This document shows, one piece after another, positions 9,101 through 16,952 of a stretch of DNA of 64,000 bases. The translations under genes and the position numbers were made by a program. This stretch comes from Flavobacteriaceae bacterium. Its GTDB lineage: Bacteria > Bacteroidota > Bacteroidia > Flavobacteriales > Flavobacteriaceae. Numbering within the stretch: position 1 is the first letter of the stretch; the number at the start of each line of letters is the position of its first letter. Location: assembly GCA_030683815.1 (NCBI GenBank), contig JAUXPJ010000011.1, forward strand, positions 1-64,000, read 5' to 3'. The notes beneath the pieces were generated by a model that did not search any database, was not told the origin of the DNA, and saw only the letters and a list, made by a program, of their open reading frames with translations.

Positions 9101-9127
9101 AAAAACCGAATGATTATTCGGTTTTTT
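9100..9127. terminator. bidirectional terminator between radA and hemD
   Basis: A perfect 12-bp stem (AAAAAACCGAAT / ATTCGGTTTTTT) with a GATT loop starts at the radA stop and serves the convergent genes radA and hemD. The last hemD codons and its stop (9114-9116) lie inside the hairpin. Confidence 0.9.
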
Positions 9128-9890
9128 CTAGTATTTCCTTAGCGTTATTTTTATTAATTTCTGTTATATATTTTTCCAATGCCATTGTCATTGAAGGTGT
9201 TTCAGGTGTTGGTGCAATAATATTGCATTTTAATCCTCTAGCAACGGCGGCTTCTACTGTTGTGTTTCCAAAAACAGCAATGCGGGTCTTGTTTTGCTGA
9301 AAATCAGGGAAATTATGGTACAGTGAGTCTATTCCTGATGGGCTGAAAAAAACCAAAATATCATAAAAAACATTTTCCAAATCAGTTAAATCAGTAACGA
9401 CTGTTTTATATAAAACTGCTTTGTCCCATTTTACTCCACTCTCATTTAACTCCTCTGGAATTGAGGCTTGTAATTTATCGGAAGATGGCAATAAATACTT
9501 TTCTTCTTTGTGTTTTTTAATGATTTTAATTAAGTCGGAGAAATTCTTTTCTCCCATATAAATTTTGCGTTTTCTGTAAACAATATAGCGTTGTAAATAA
9601 AAAGCAACCGCCTCAGACAAACAAAAATATTTCATGTCTTGCGGAACTTTAAAGCGCATTTCTTCTGCAACTCTAAAAAAATTATCAACAGCATTTCTGC
9701 TCGTTAAAATAATTGCAGTATAGTTTTTAAAATCAATTTTTTGAATTCTGACATCTTTCGCTTCAACTTCTTCGAGATGAATAAAAGATCTAAAATCAAC
9801 TTTAACCTTCAGTTTTTCAGATAATTCGAAATACGGAGAATTTTCAGTGGTAGGCTCCGGTTGGGAAACCAGAATTGTTTTCACTTTCAT
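9114..9890 (-). CDS. hemD: uroporphyrinogen-III synthase
   Basis: Closes and inverts ring D of hydroxymethylbilane to give uroporphyrinogen III, the haem precursor. 258 residues, with the two-lobed HemD pattern: an early TILVSQPEP, IILTSRNAVDNFF in lobe 1, and FFSPSGIDSLYHNF plus AVFGNTTVEAAVARGL in lobe 2. HemD sequences are very divergent; the call rests on these motifs and on the upstream DUF4271 gene (18 bases), a pairing I recall from flavobacteria. Its 3' end forms part of the shared terminator. Confidence 0.88.
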   Translation of the reverse strand: MKVKTILVSQPEPTTENSPYFELSEKLKVKVDFRSFIHLEEVEAKDVRIQKIDFKNYTAIILTSRNAVDNFFRVAEEMRFKVPQDMKYFCLSEAVAFYLQRYIVYRKRKIYMGEKNFSDLIKIIKKHKEEKYLLPSSDKLQASIPEELNESGVKWDKAVLYKTVVTDLTDLENVFYDILVFFSPSGIDSLYHNFPDFQQNKTRIAVFGNTTVEAAVARGLKCNIIAPTPETPSMTMALEKYITEINKNNAKEILEKTE

Positions 9891-9908
9891 GCTTTTTCTT
9901 TTTATTAC

Positions 9909-10568
9909 TTAAAACACTAACTTCATTACTATCAACAATGGCGCTATTTCGAGCGTGCAAATGTACAAAATAAAATAGAAAAAATTATTATATATGATTT
10001 TTTTATTATTTAACAATATTAAGAGGTAACTGAATAAAAATAAAAATAGAACATATATTATTGAGAGGTATATAATTTGTTTGTTAATTATTTCGCTATA
10101 TGTTAAAAAAGCTATTAATGGAATGAGATAAACAGCAATTAAATTTAAATAACTAATTTTCAAAAATATAAGATTGTCTTGTAGTTTATGAAATTTAAAA
10201 ATGATTCCTATCAATTTTAAAATTATTAACTTTCCGATAAGGTATAAAGTTATAAATCCAAAAAGATCTAGATAATTAAACTCGTATTGAATTTCATTAT
10301 ATCGTGTCCACTTTTGAATAATCAGGTATCCCAATAAAGTAAAAGATAACAATTGAACCAAATGCATCACATTGGAAAAAGTGTTAAAAGTTCTGTTGCT
10401 CTCCTTGCCGTAATTAAGAAAATACCTGTTACTTGTAAACAATCTTAGTATTTTATTAAATTTATCTTGATGAATCATTTTAGCAAAACCCAATAATAAA
10501 ATTATCAAAAGCAATACGCCTGTGATCCAATCTGTATTAGGAATATTTCTAAAGGTAAAGTCCAACAT
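9909..10568 (-). CDS. DUF4271 family membrane protein
   Basis: 219 residues with about six hydrophobic spans (for example ITGVLLLIILLLGFAKM and the LIILLNNKKIIY region) and short loops, matching the DUF4271 family of Bacteroidetes inner-membrane proteins. Function unknown. It is the first gene of the hemD pair, 18 bases upstream, with a TAATTTTG box before it. Very A/T-rich codon use near the C-terminus fits its hydrophobic content rather than transfer. Confidence 0.8.
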   Translation of the reverse strand: MLDFTFRNIPNTDWITGVLLLIILLLGFAKMIHQDKFNKILRLFTSNRYFLNYGKESNRTFNTFSNVMHLVQLLSFTLLGYLIIQKWTRYNEIQYEFNYLDLFGFITLYLIGKLIILKLIGIIFKFHKLQDNLIFLKISYLNLIAVYLIPLIAFLTYSEIINKQIIYLSIIYVLFLFLFSYLLILLNNKKIIYNNFFYFILYICTLEIAPLLIVMKLVF

Positions 10569-10615
10569 TTACAAATCGATTGTTATAAAACAAATTCCAG
10601 CTTAGTTTAATCACG

Positions 10616-10623
10616 CAAAATTA
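10616..10623 (-). promoter_or_regulatory. -7 promoter element for DUF4271-hemD
   Basis: Minus-strand TAATTTTG, a match to TAnnTTTG, 47 bases before the DUF4271 start, in the 91-base divergent spacer. No -33 TTG at the standard spacing. Confidence 0.42.
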
Positions 10624-10637
10624 GAAATAAAATAGTT

Positions 10638-10645
10638 TAACTTTG
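10638..10645 (+). promoter_or_regulatory. -7 promoter element for the glycosyltransferase-dihydroorotase operon
   Basis: TAACTTTG matches TAnnTTTG, 14 bases before the ATG at 10660, so any leader would be very short. It is divergent from the element at 10616-10623. Confidence 0.45.
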
Positions 10646-10659
10646 CTAAAATTTTAGAT

Positions 10660-11379
10660 ATGTCTGATACGCTGGTAATTATTCCTACCTATAATGAAAA
10701 AGAAAACGTTGCTGCTATTATCAATGCGGTGTTTTCACAAGAAAAAGAATTTGATATTTTAATTGTTGATGATAGCTCTCCTGACGGAACGGCTCAAATT
10801 GTTCAAGATTTAATCCATCAATTTCCCAATCGATTATATTTAGAAATTCGCAAAGAAAAAACCGGTTTAGGTGTAGCGTATATTCACGGATTTCATTGGG
10901 CTTTGTCAAAATCATATCAATATATCATAGAAATGGATGCTGATTTTTCTCACAATCCAAATGATTTAATAAGACTTTACAACGCCTGCGAATTGGAAGG
11001 CGCAGATATGTCGGTCGGATCGCGTTATTCTATGGGTGTAAATGTGGTTAATTGGCCCATGAAACGAGTTTTGTTATCTTACTTCGCTTCAAAATACGTT
11101 CGTTTTATCACCAATATTCCTGTTTGCGATACTACGGCCGGATTTGTGTGTTATAAAAGAAAAGTATTGGAAACAATCAAATTAAACAAGATTCAATTTG
11201 TTGGATATGCGTTTCAGATTGAAATGAAATTTAAAGCATGGAAACACAAGTTTAACATCAAAGAAGTATCTGTAATTTTTACTGATAGAACCAAAGGCGA
11301 ATCAAAAATGAATGGCTCTATCATTTCTGAAGCGGTGTTTGGAGTGATCAAATTACGACTAAAAGGATTGCCAAAATAA
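10660..11379 (+). CDS. polyprenol monophosphomannose synthase-like glycosyltransferase (GT2)
   Basis: Soluble GT2 transferase of 239 residues that by family would move mannose from GDP-mannose to a polyprenyl phosphate carrier. Motifs: VIIPTYNEKENV at the N-terminus, ILIVDDSSPDGT, the metal-binding DADFSHNP near residue 93 and GSRYSMG with the later TTAGFVCYKR. It lacks the C-terminal membrane part of eukaryotic-type enzymes, as is usual in Bacteroidetes. It is directly followed by the dihydroorotase and DUF4296 genes, an order I recall as common in flavobacteria. Confidence 0.9.
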   Translation: MSDTLVIIPTYNEKENVAAIINAVFSQEKEFDILIVDDSSPDGTAQIVQDLIHQFPNRLYLEIRKEKTGLGVAYIHGFHWALSKSYQYIIEMDADFSHNPNDLIRLYNACELEGADMSVGSRYSMGVNVVNWPMKRVLLSYFASKYVRFITNIPVCDTTAGFVCYKRKVLETIKLNKIQFVGYAFQIEMKFKAWKHKFNIKEVSVIFTDRTKGESKMNGSIISEAVFGVIKLRLKGLPK

Positions 11380-11385
11380 TTGATT

Positions 11386-12726
11386 ATGTGCACTGAAATT
11401 CTTATTCAAAACGCAACGATTGTAAATGAAGGAACTATTTACAAAAGTGATTTATTGATGGAGAACGGATTTATCAAAAAAATTGCAGCTAAAATTTTAG
11501 CCGATAAGGATACTCAAATTATTGATGCAAAAGGTCAATTTTTACTTCCGGGCGTTATTGATGACCAAGTGCATTTTCGCGAACCCGGATTAACACACAA
11601 AGCGACCATTGCATCTGAATCTAAAGCGGCAGTTGCCGGCGGAATTACCTCATTTATCGAAATGCCCAATACCAATCCGCCCTGTATTACACAGGAATTG
11701 TTAGAAGATAAATTCAAAATTGCCGCCAATTCATCTTTGGTAAATTATTCTTTTATGATAGGCGGAACTAATAATAATTTGGATGAACTGCTCAAAACCA
11801 ATCCAAAAACAGTTGCCGGAATCAAACTTTTTTTGGGTTCTTCCACAGGAAATATGTTGGTGGATGATGAAACTTTTTTGGAAAAATTATTTTCATCAAC
11901 CAATTTATTAATCTCGGTACATTGTGAAGATGAAACCACCATTCAAAATAATCTTTCAATTTATAAAGCAACATATGGCGATGATATTCCCATCGAATTT
12001 CATCCCATTATCAGAAGCGAAGAAGCCTGCTATCTTTCATCTTCAAAAGCCATTGCTTTGGCTAAAAAAACCAAAGCTCGTTTGCATGTTTTTCATTTGT
12101 CAACCACCAAAGAAACCGACTTGTTTAGCAATGAAATTCCGTTAAAAGACAAAAAAATAACCGCCGAAGTTTGTATTCATCACCTTTGGTTTGATGATCG
12201 TGATTACGCTCAAAAAGGAAATTTCATCAAATGGAATCCGGCTATCAAAACAAAAAATGATAAAGATGGCTTATGGAATGCCTTATTGGATGACAGAATT
12301 GATGTCATTGCATCCGACCATGCGCCCCATACTTTAGCAGAAAAAAATCAGGTTTACACCAAAGCGCCAAGTGGCGGACCGCTGGTTCAACACGCTTTGC
12401 CCGCCATGTTAGAAATGGTTCATCAACAAAAAATATCCATCGAAAAAATGGTGGAAAAAATGTGTCACAATCCGGCAATTTTATTTCAAATTGATAAAAG
12501 AGGATTTATCCGCGAAGGTTATTTTGCTGATTTGGTATTGGTTGATATGAACAATCCGTGGGAAGTAACTCAAGAAAATATTTTATATCAATGCGGATGG
12601 TCGCCTTTTGAAGGAACTACATTTCAATCAAAAATAACCCATACTTTTGTAAACGGAAATTTGGTTTATCAAAACGAGAATTTTGCTACTGATATAAAAG
12701 GAAAACGATTAGCATTCAATCGATGA
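11386..12726 (+). CDS. pyrC: dihydroorotase (type I)
   Basis: Zinc amidohydrolase that interconverts carbamoyl aspartate and dihydroorotate in pyrimidine synthesis. 446 residues. Key elements: DDQVHFREPGLTHKATI (metal His pair and substrate Arg), GGITSFIEMPNTNPP, the HCEDE segment, HVFHLSTTKE and ASDHAPHT (catalytic Asp). The frame opens at TTG 11380 right after the previous stop, but ATG 11386 (MCTEILIQNATIV) is the natural start. The type I family includes allantoinase and hydantoinase relatives; the dihydroorotase call is favoured by the motifs and by the conserved neighbours. Confidence 0.9.
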   Translation: MCTEILIQNATIVNEGTIYKSDLLMENGFIKKIAAKILADKDTQIIDAKGQFLLPGVIDDQVHFREPGLTHKATIASESKAAVAGGITSFIEMPNTNPPCITQELLEDKFKIAANSSLVNYSFMIGGTNNNLDELLKTNPKTVAGIKLFLGSSTGNMLVDDETFLEKLFSSTNLLISVHCEDETTIQNNLSIYKATYGDDIPIEFHPIIRSEEACYLSSSKAIALAKKTKARLHVFHLSTTKETDLFSNEIPLKDKKITAEVCIHHLWFDDRDYAQKGNFIKWNPAIKTKNDKDGLWNALLDDRIDVIASDHAPHTLAEKNQVYTKAPSGGPLVQHALPAMLEMVHQQKISIEKMVEKMCHNPAILFQIDKRGFIREGYFADLVLVDMNNPWEVTQENILYQCGWSPFEGTTFQSKITHTFVNGNLVYQNENFATDIKGKRLAFNR

Positions 12727-13172
12727 AAAAAATAATTTATACAATTTTGGTGTTCATTGTAGCAAGTGCTTGTACCAGCAACACCATTTATAAAAAACCG
12801 GATAACTTAATTTCAAAAAAAGTGATGGCCGATATTTTAACCGATATGTATTTAGCCGAGGGCGCAAGATCTGTGCATAATAAAGATTTAGAGCGTTCGG
12901 TTGATTATATGCCTTTAGTATACGAGAAATATCAAATTGACAGTATTCGATTTGCAGAAAGCAATTTTTATTACACTACCAAAATTGATGATTATGAGGC
13001 AATTCTTAAAACAGTAGATAACCGATTGAAAGAAATGAAAATCAAATACGATGCTATTGCTAAAAAAGAAGATTCTATCAGACGCGGTAAACTTAACGAA
13101 AAAAAAATACTTAAAAAACCAACTTTAGAAGAAAAGAAACAGCGAAAATTTGAAGAGGAAGAGGAATACTAG
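12723..13172 (+). CDS. DUF4296 family lipoprotein
   Basis: 149 residues with a lipoprotein signal (FIVASACTS, Cys about residue 17). The body KVMADILTDMYLAEGARS followed by a helical, Lys/Glu-rich tail fits the DUF4296 family of Bacteroidetes, function unknown. Its ATG overlaps the dihydroorotase TGA (ATGA), so the two are translationally coupled. The C-terminal third (KKEDSIRRGKL to EEEEEY) is a highly charged coil. It converges with the epimerase gene, overlapping by 4 bases. Confidence 0.83.
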   Translation: MKKIIYTILVFIVASACTSNTIYKKPDNLISKKVMADILTDMYLAEGARSVHNKDLERSVDYMPLVYEKYQIDSIRFAESNFYYTTKIDDYEAILKTVDNRLKEMKIKYDAIAKKEDSIRRGKLNEKKILKKPTLEEKKQRKFEEEEEY

Positions 13173-14182
13173 CCCTTTTTATCTTTTAAAAATGAATTAC
13201 AAGTCGCTTTAATGACTTCTTGCATTTTTTCAAACTCAAAATTCAATTGTGTTTTTATTTTATCCGATGAATATTCATAAACGTTCAATGAAGCGCGTGC
13301 CGACTGTTTTGAGATAGAAATTTCTCTTCCTGATATTTTAGATAGGAGCAAATCTGCCATCCAGGCAAGTTCTGCCAATAACTTATTTACTTTGATAAAT
13401 GGGCGTTTTTTACCAAAGTTATCAGCCATTCCAAATAGTATCTCTTTAAACGATTTATTTTCTGATACCAATAAAAAGCGTTCGTTTTGAACATCACTTT
13501 TCATCAATAAAATCATCGCTTTTGCCACATCATTTACACCCACAAAACCGGTAACGCCTTCTGAATAAAATGGAAAATTATGAAAACCCTTTTTAAACAA
13601 CTCACCCGTTCCTTGGTGCCAAAAACCTGGACCTAAAATTACCCCGGGATTGACCATAACCACCGGAACACCTTCTTGTGTAGCGCGCCAAACTTCCATT
13701 TCTGCGCCGTATTTGGTAATGGCATAACCGTAATTGTTAGATTCGGCATTCCACTCACTCGATTCTGAAATCGGTTCATTTTTAGAGCTTTTTTCCAGCG
13801 TAGCAATAGAACTTACATAACACAATTTTTTAATGCCTCTTTCGATGCACAAATTAACCACATTCGCCGTTCCGTCAATATTAATTTTTCGCATGGCAAA
13901 ATAATCCTTCGGATTGAAAGAAACCAGCGCCGCCACGTGGTAAACATGCGTAATTCCTTCAAAAGCTCTTTCTAAAGAAGTCACATTAATAATGTCGGCT
14001 TCAACCCATTCAATGCTGGAAAAATACAATTCAACATCCGAAGTATAATAGCTAAAAACATTTTTAACGGCTGCTAATCCGGCTTTATTTCTATATATAG
14101 CACGCACTTTTTGCTGTTCTTGGGTAAGCCAATACAACAAATGCGAACCCACTAAACCGGTACCTCCTGTAACTAATATCAT
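13169..14182 (-). CDS. NAD-dependent epimerase/dehydratase family protein
   Basis: Extended short-chain dehydrogenase of 337 residues. N-terminal NAD site TGGTGLVGSHLL (GGxGxxG), VYHVAALVSF, VSSIATLE and the catalytic YxxxK pair in YAITKYGAE. It is closest to the 3-beta-HSD/dihydroflavonol reductase-like branch rather than a sugar-nucleotide epimerase. The exact substrate cannot be read from the sequence. Convergent with the DUF4296 gene and divergent from tyrS. Confidence 0.85.
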   Translation of the reverse strand: MILVTGGTGLVGSHLLYWLTQEQQKVRAIYRNKAGLAAVKNVFSYYTSDVELYFSSIEWVEADIINVTSLERAFEGITHVYHVAALVSFNPKDYFAMRKINIDGTANVVNLCIERGIKKLCYVSSIATLEKSSKNEPISESSEWNAESNNYGYAITKYGAEMEVWRATQEGVPVVMVNPGVILGPGFWHQGTGELFKKGFHNFPFYSEGVTGFVGVNDVAKAMILLMKSDVQNERFLLVSENKSFKEILFGMADNFGKKRPFIKVNKLLAELAWMADLLLSKISGREISISKQSARASLNVYEYSSDKIKTQLNFEFEKMQEVIKATCNSFLKDKKG

Positions 14183-14235
14183 AGGGCTAAAGTAAAGAAA
14201 TATTCTATAAACACTTCATATTCTACATTGATTTT

Positions 14236-14243
14236 TATCTTTG
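14236..14243 (+). promoter_or_regulatory. -7-like element before the tyrS leader repeat
   Basis: TATCTTTG matches TAnnTTTG, 180 bases upstream of tyrS, just before the repeated segment at 14279-14422. It could start a long tyrS leader; no -33 TTG is at the usual spacing. Confidence 0.35.
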
Positions 14244-14278
14244 TGAAAATTTATAATGGATGAAATAACCATGTTTGT

Positions 14279-14422
14279 AATACACAATTGCGAAGCAATC
14301 ACTGAACACTGAAAAAAATTTAATCAAACTGGCGAAACGTTAGTTCGTGAATACCAAAAAGAAAAATAAATAATGAATGAACAATTCCATATGACCAATA
14401 AAAAACAATTAATTATTCACAT
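14279..14422 (+). repeat. dispersed repeat in the tyrS leader, copy 1
   Basis: Shares blocks with 40193-40387 upstream of aspartate kinase: CACAATTGCGAAGCAATCAC (with a small ATTGC-GAA-GCAAT hairpin), then GTTCGTGAATACCAAAAAGA against GTTCATGAATACCAAAAAGA, and a looser block up to the ATG. In both copies the middle block reads as a short peptide tail ending EYQKE(K/N)-stop, so it may be a decayed 3' gene end. Confidence 0.6.
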
Positions 14423-15727
14423 ATGAAAAATTTTGTTGAAGAATTGCGTTGGAGAGGATTATTGAGTGATTTAATCCCCGATACAGAAGAATTTTTACTT
14501 AAAAATAAAACCACCGGATATATCGGATTTGACCCAACCGCCGATTCTTTGCATATTGGAAGTTTGGTTCCCATCATCCTATTAAAACATTTTCAAATTG
14601 CCGGTCATAAACCCATCGCTTTGGTGGGTGGCGCTACCGGAATGGTGGGTGATCCATCGGGTAAATCATCCGAAAGAAATTTATTGGATGAAGCAACTTT
14701 GTTAAAAAATATCGAAGGTGTTAAAGAACAGCTATCTCGTTATTTAGATTTTAATACAACCGGCGACAATGCCGCCGAATTAGTGAACAATTACGATTGG
14801 ATGAAAAACATTACGCTCATCGATTTTGTGCGTGATGTTGGCAAGCATCTCACTGTTAATTATATGATGGCGAAAGACTCTGTAAAAAACAGGTTGGAAT
14901 CTGAAAACGGAGAAGGCATGTCGTTTACCGAATTTACCTATCAATTATTTCAAGGATACGATTTTTTGCATTTATATCAAAATAAGAATTGCAAGTTACA
15001 AATGGGCGGTTCAGACCAATGGGGAAATATTACCACCGGAACAGAACTCATCCGAAGAAAAGTACAAGGTAAAGCGTATGCCATTACTTGCCCGCTCATT
15101 ACCAAAGCCGATGGAACCAAGTTTGGTAAAACCGCCGAAGGAAATGTTTGGTTGGATGCGGGGAGAACATCACCTTATAAATTTTATCAATATTGGCTCA
15201 ATACTTCGGATGAAGATGCTGAAAGTTATATCAAAATTTTTACTTTTTTAGATAAATCTACCATTGATAATTTAATTGCCGAACATAAAAATGCGCCACA
15301 TTTGCGCTTACTTCAAAAGAAAATTGGCGAAGAAGTTACCATTATGACGCATGGTGTTGAAGCATATGAAAATGCCGTAAAAGCATCGGCTATTTTATTT
15401 GGAAGTTCTACTGCAACCGATTTAAGAAATCTTAATGAACAAACTTTTTTAGATGTTTTTGAAGGCGTTCCACAAGCAGAAATTACTACTGAACAAATTA
15501 ATAAAGGACTGGATATTGTGGCTGCTTTTTCAGAAACCGGATTTTTAAAATCAAATTCGGAAGTTCGCAGGGCGTTGAGCGAAAATTCTATCTCGGTAAA
15601 CAAAGAAAAAGTTGCTGAAGCTTATCAAATTTCAACCGCTGATTTAATTGCAGAAAAATATATCCTTTTGCAACGTGGAAAGAAAAGCTATTTTATTTTA
15701 AAGGTTAAATCGCAGAAAATGTATTGA
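14423..15727 (+). CDS. tyrS: tyrosyl-tRNA synthetase
   Basis: Charges tRNA-Tyr. 434 residues, usual TyrRS-I length. The HIGH box is HIGS in [17 protein letters not shown], the KMSKS-like loop is KFGKT in [17 protein letters not shown], and the tyrosine-binding [11 protein letters not shown] is present. The C-terminal S4-like RNA-binding domain starts near residue 355 ([17 protein letters not shown]). Single gene. Its upstream 144 bases hold a repeat shared with the spacer before aspartate kinase. Confidence 0.98.
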   Translation: MKNFVEELRWRGLLSDLIPDTEEFLLKNKTTGYIGFDPTADSLHIGSLVPIILLKHFQIAGHKPIALVGGATGMVGDPSGKSSERNLLDEATLLKNIEGVKEQLSRYLDFNTTGDNAAELVNNYDWMKNITLIDFVRDVGKHLTVNYMMAKDSVKNRLESENGEGMSFTEFTYQLFQGYDFLHLYQNKNCKLQMGGSDQWGNITTGTELIRRKVQGKAYAITCPLITKADGTKFGKTAEGNVWLDAGRTSPYKFYQYWLNTSDEDAESYIKIFTFLDKSTIDNLIAEHKNAPHLRLLQKKIGEEVTIMTHGVEAYENAVKASAILFGSSTATDLRNLNEQTFLDVFEGVPQAEITTEQINKGLDIVAAFSETGFLKSNSEVRRALSENSISVNKEKVAEAYQISTADLIAEKYILLQRGKKSYFILKVKSQKMY

Positions 15728-15807
15728 AAAACTGTTTGTTGATTTTAAAAAATAATAGGCACAATACTTTACAACATTATTACATTCAAACTTTAAAAAC
15801 TTTAGAG

Positions 15808-16785
15808 TTATCCTATTAAAAGATTGCATCCTCTGATATCGGAGTGGTCAAATCTGCCCAACACTTCAAAGGTATTGTTGGGATGTGTTTTCCCTAAATC
15901 TTGAGTGGCGATGAACGAACATGAATTATAATCAGCCAAGTCAATTATATTGATGCCGCCACTTTTTTGAGGTGGCAAATAAGAAAAAGCATCTTCGGTA
16001 TCGCGTATCAAAATTTTCATCCAAGGAGGTGTTTCAAAAATACCATTTCCTTTAGAATACGCTTGACTCAACAGTTCAGTCATTCCGTATTCAGAATGGA
16101 TTTCAGTAACGCCAAATCCCTTACACAATTTCTCATGCAGTTCTTCCCGAATCATTTCGCGTCTTTTTCCTTTCATCCCGCCCGTTTCCATCACCATCGT
16201 ATTTTGGAGATTAAACTGTTGGTTTTCAATTAAATCTAAAAGTGCATAAGTAACACCCATCAACAAAACTTTTATTCCTTTTGAGTTTAATTCATGCAAC
16301 TTTTCAGCCAATTTGTCTAAATCATTTAAGTAAAATCCGCTATCCGAATTTTGCGTTTTTTTGATGAAATCATCTACCATATAAATCAAAGAAGAACCCT
16401 CTCGCTCTAAATAGGAGGGTAATAAAGCCAAAATGGTATAATCCTTAATCGAGCCATAAAAATGCTCAAAAGCAGTGATGTAACTTTCTTTATAAACAGC
16501 AACATCAGTCACAAAATGTTTACTTTGGATGATTCCGGTAGTGCCACTGCTCAAAAATATTTCCTGCGGTTTATTCTTTCCGGTGATGATTTCAAATCGT
16601 TTAAAAAAATAAATCGGCAAAAAAGGAATATCAATTGTTTTTTTTACTGATGCGGTGTCAAATTTTAAAATATCTAAAAACTGTTTGTAAACGATATTGT
16701 TTTTTGCTTGATGTTGAAAAATTTCCAACGCCAATTGTTCAAATTCTTCTGATGAGCCAATTTTAAAAATGCGATTTCTAAACAT
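15808..16785 (-). CDS. LuxE-like acyl-protein synthetase family protein
   Basis: 325 residues related to the acyl-protein synthetase LuxE within the adenylate-forming superfamily. Visible are the phosphate-binding FLSSGTTGIIQSKHF near residue 80, ETGGMKGKRREMIREEL, GVTEIHSEYGMTELLSQAYS, and a C-terminal GGINIIDLADYNSC with DLGK. No luxCDAB genes are near, so luminescence is not implied; activation of a carboxylic acid, perhaps for LPS or another acyl transfer, is possible. A TAAATTTG box lies 17 bases before the start. Confidence 0.8.
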   Translation of the reverse strand: MFRNRIFKIGSSEEFEQLALEIFQHQAKNNIVYKQFLDILKFDTASVKKTIDIPFLPIYFFKRFEIITGKNKPQEIFLSSGTTGIIQSKHFVTDVAVYKESYITAFEHFYGSIKDYTILALLPSYLEREGSSLIYMVDDFIKKTQNSDSGFYLNDLDKLAEKLHELNSKGIKVLLMGVTYALLDLIENQQFNLQNTMVMETGGMKGKRREMIREELHEKLCKGFGVTEIHSEYGMTELLSQAYSKGNGIFETPPWMKILIRDTEDAFSYLPPQKSGGINIIDLADYNSCSFIATQDLGKTHPNNTFEVLGRFDHSDIRGCNLLIG

Positions 16786-16802
16786 ATTTCATTTTGATAA
16801 AG

Positions 16803-16810
16803 CAAATTTA
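16803..16810 (-). promoter_or_regulatory. -7 promoter element for the LuxE-like gene
   Basis: Minus-strand TAAATTTG, a TAnnTTTG match 17 bases before the ATG at 16785. No TTG at 19 bases. Confidence 0.42.
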
Positions 16811-16881
16811 CAAAAATGTTCCGCTACTATTTCATAAGGTTAGATTTCTATATTTCGAACTGCTTAGCCATAAAAAATTTG

Positions 16882-16889
16882 TATTTTTG
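16882..16889 (+). promoter_or_regulatory. -7 promoter element for the aldehyde dehydrogenase
   Basis: TATTTTTG with CTG at the -33 position 19 bases upstream (16860-16862), 63 bases before the ATG. A perfect hairpin ACCAAT-TGCG-ATTGGT at 16900-16915 sits in the expected early leader. Confidence 0.5.
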
Positions 16890-16899
16890 TACCACTAAT

Positions 16900-16915
16900 A
16901 CCAATTGCGATTGGT
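16900..16915 (+). promoter_or_regulatory. leader hairpin or operator-like palindrome
   Basis: Perfect inverted repeat ACCAAT TGCG ATTGGT between the likely promoter and the aldehyde dehydrogenase start. It could be an operator for a dimeric repressor or a leader hairpin. No regulator gene lies nearby to test this. Confidence 0.35.
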
Positions 16916-16952
16916 TTAGTTCATAATTAATAATGGTATAAAATAATAAATC

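Noticed and set aside
15808-16785. Bioluminescence locus
   Set aside because: Only a LuxE-like protein is present; no luxA, luxB, luxC or luxD-like gene nearby.
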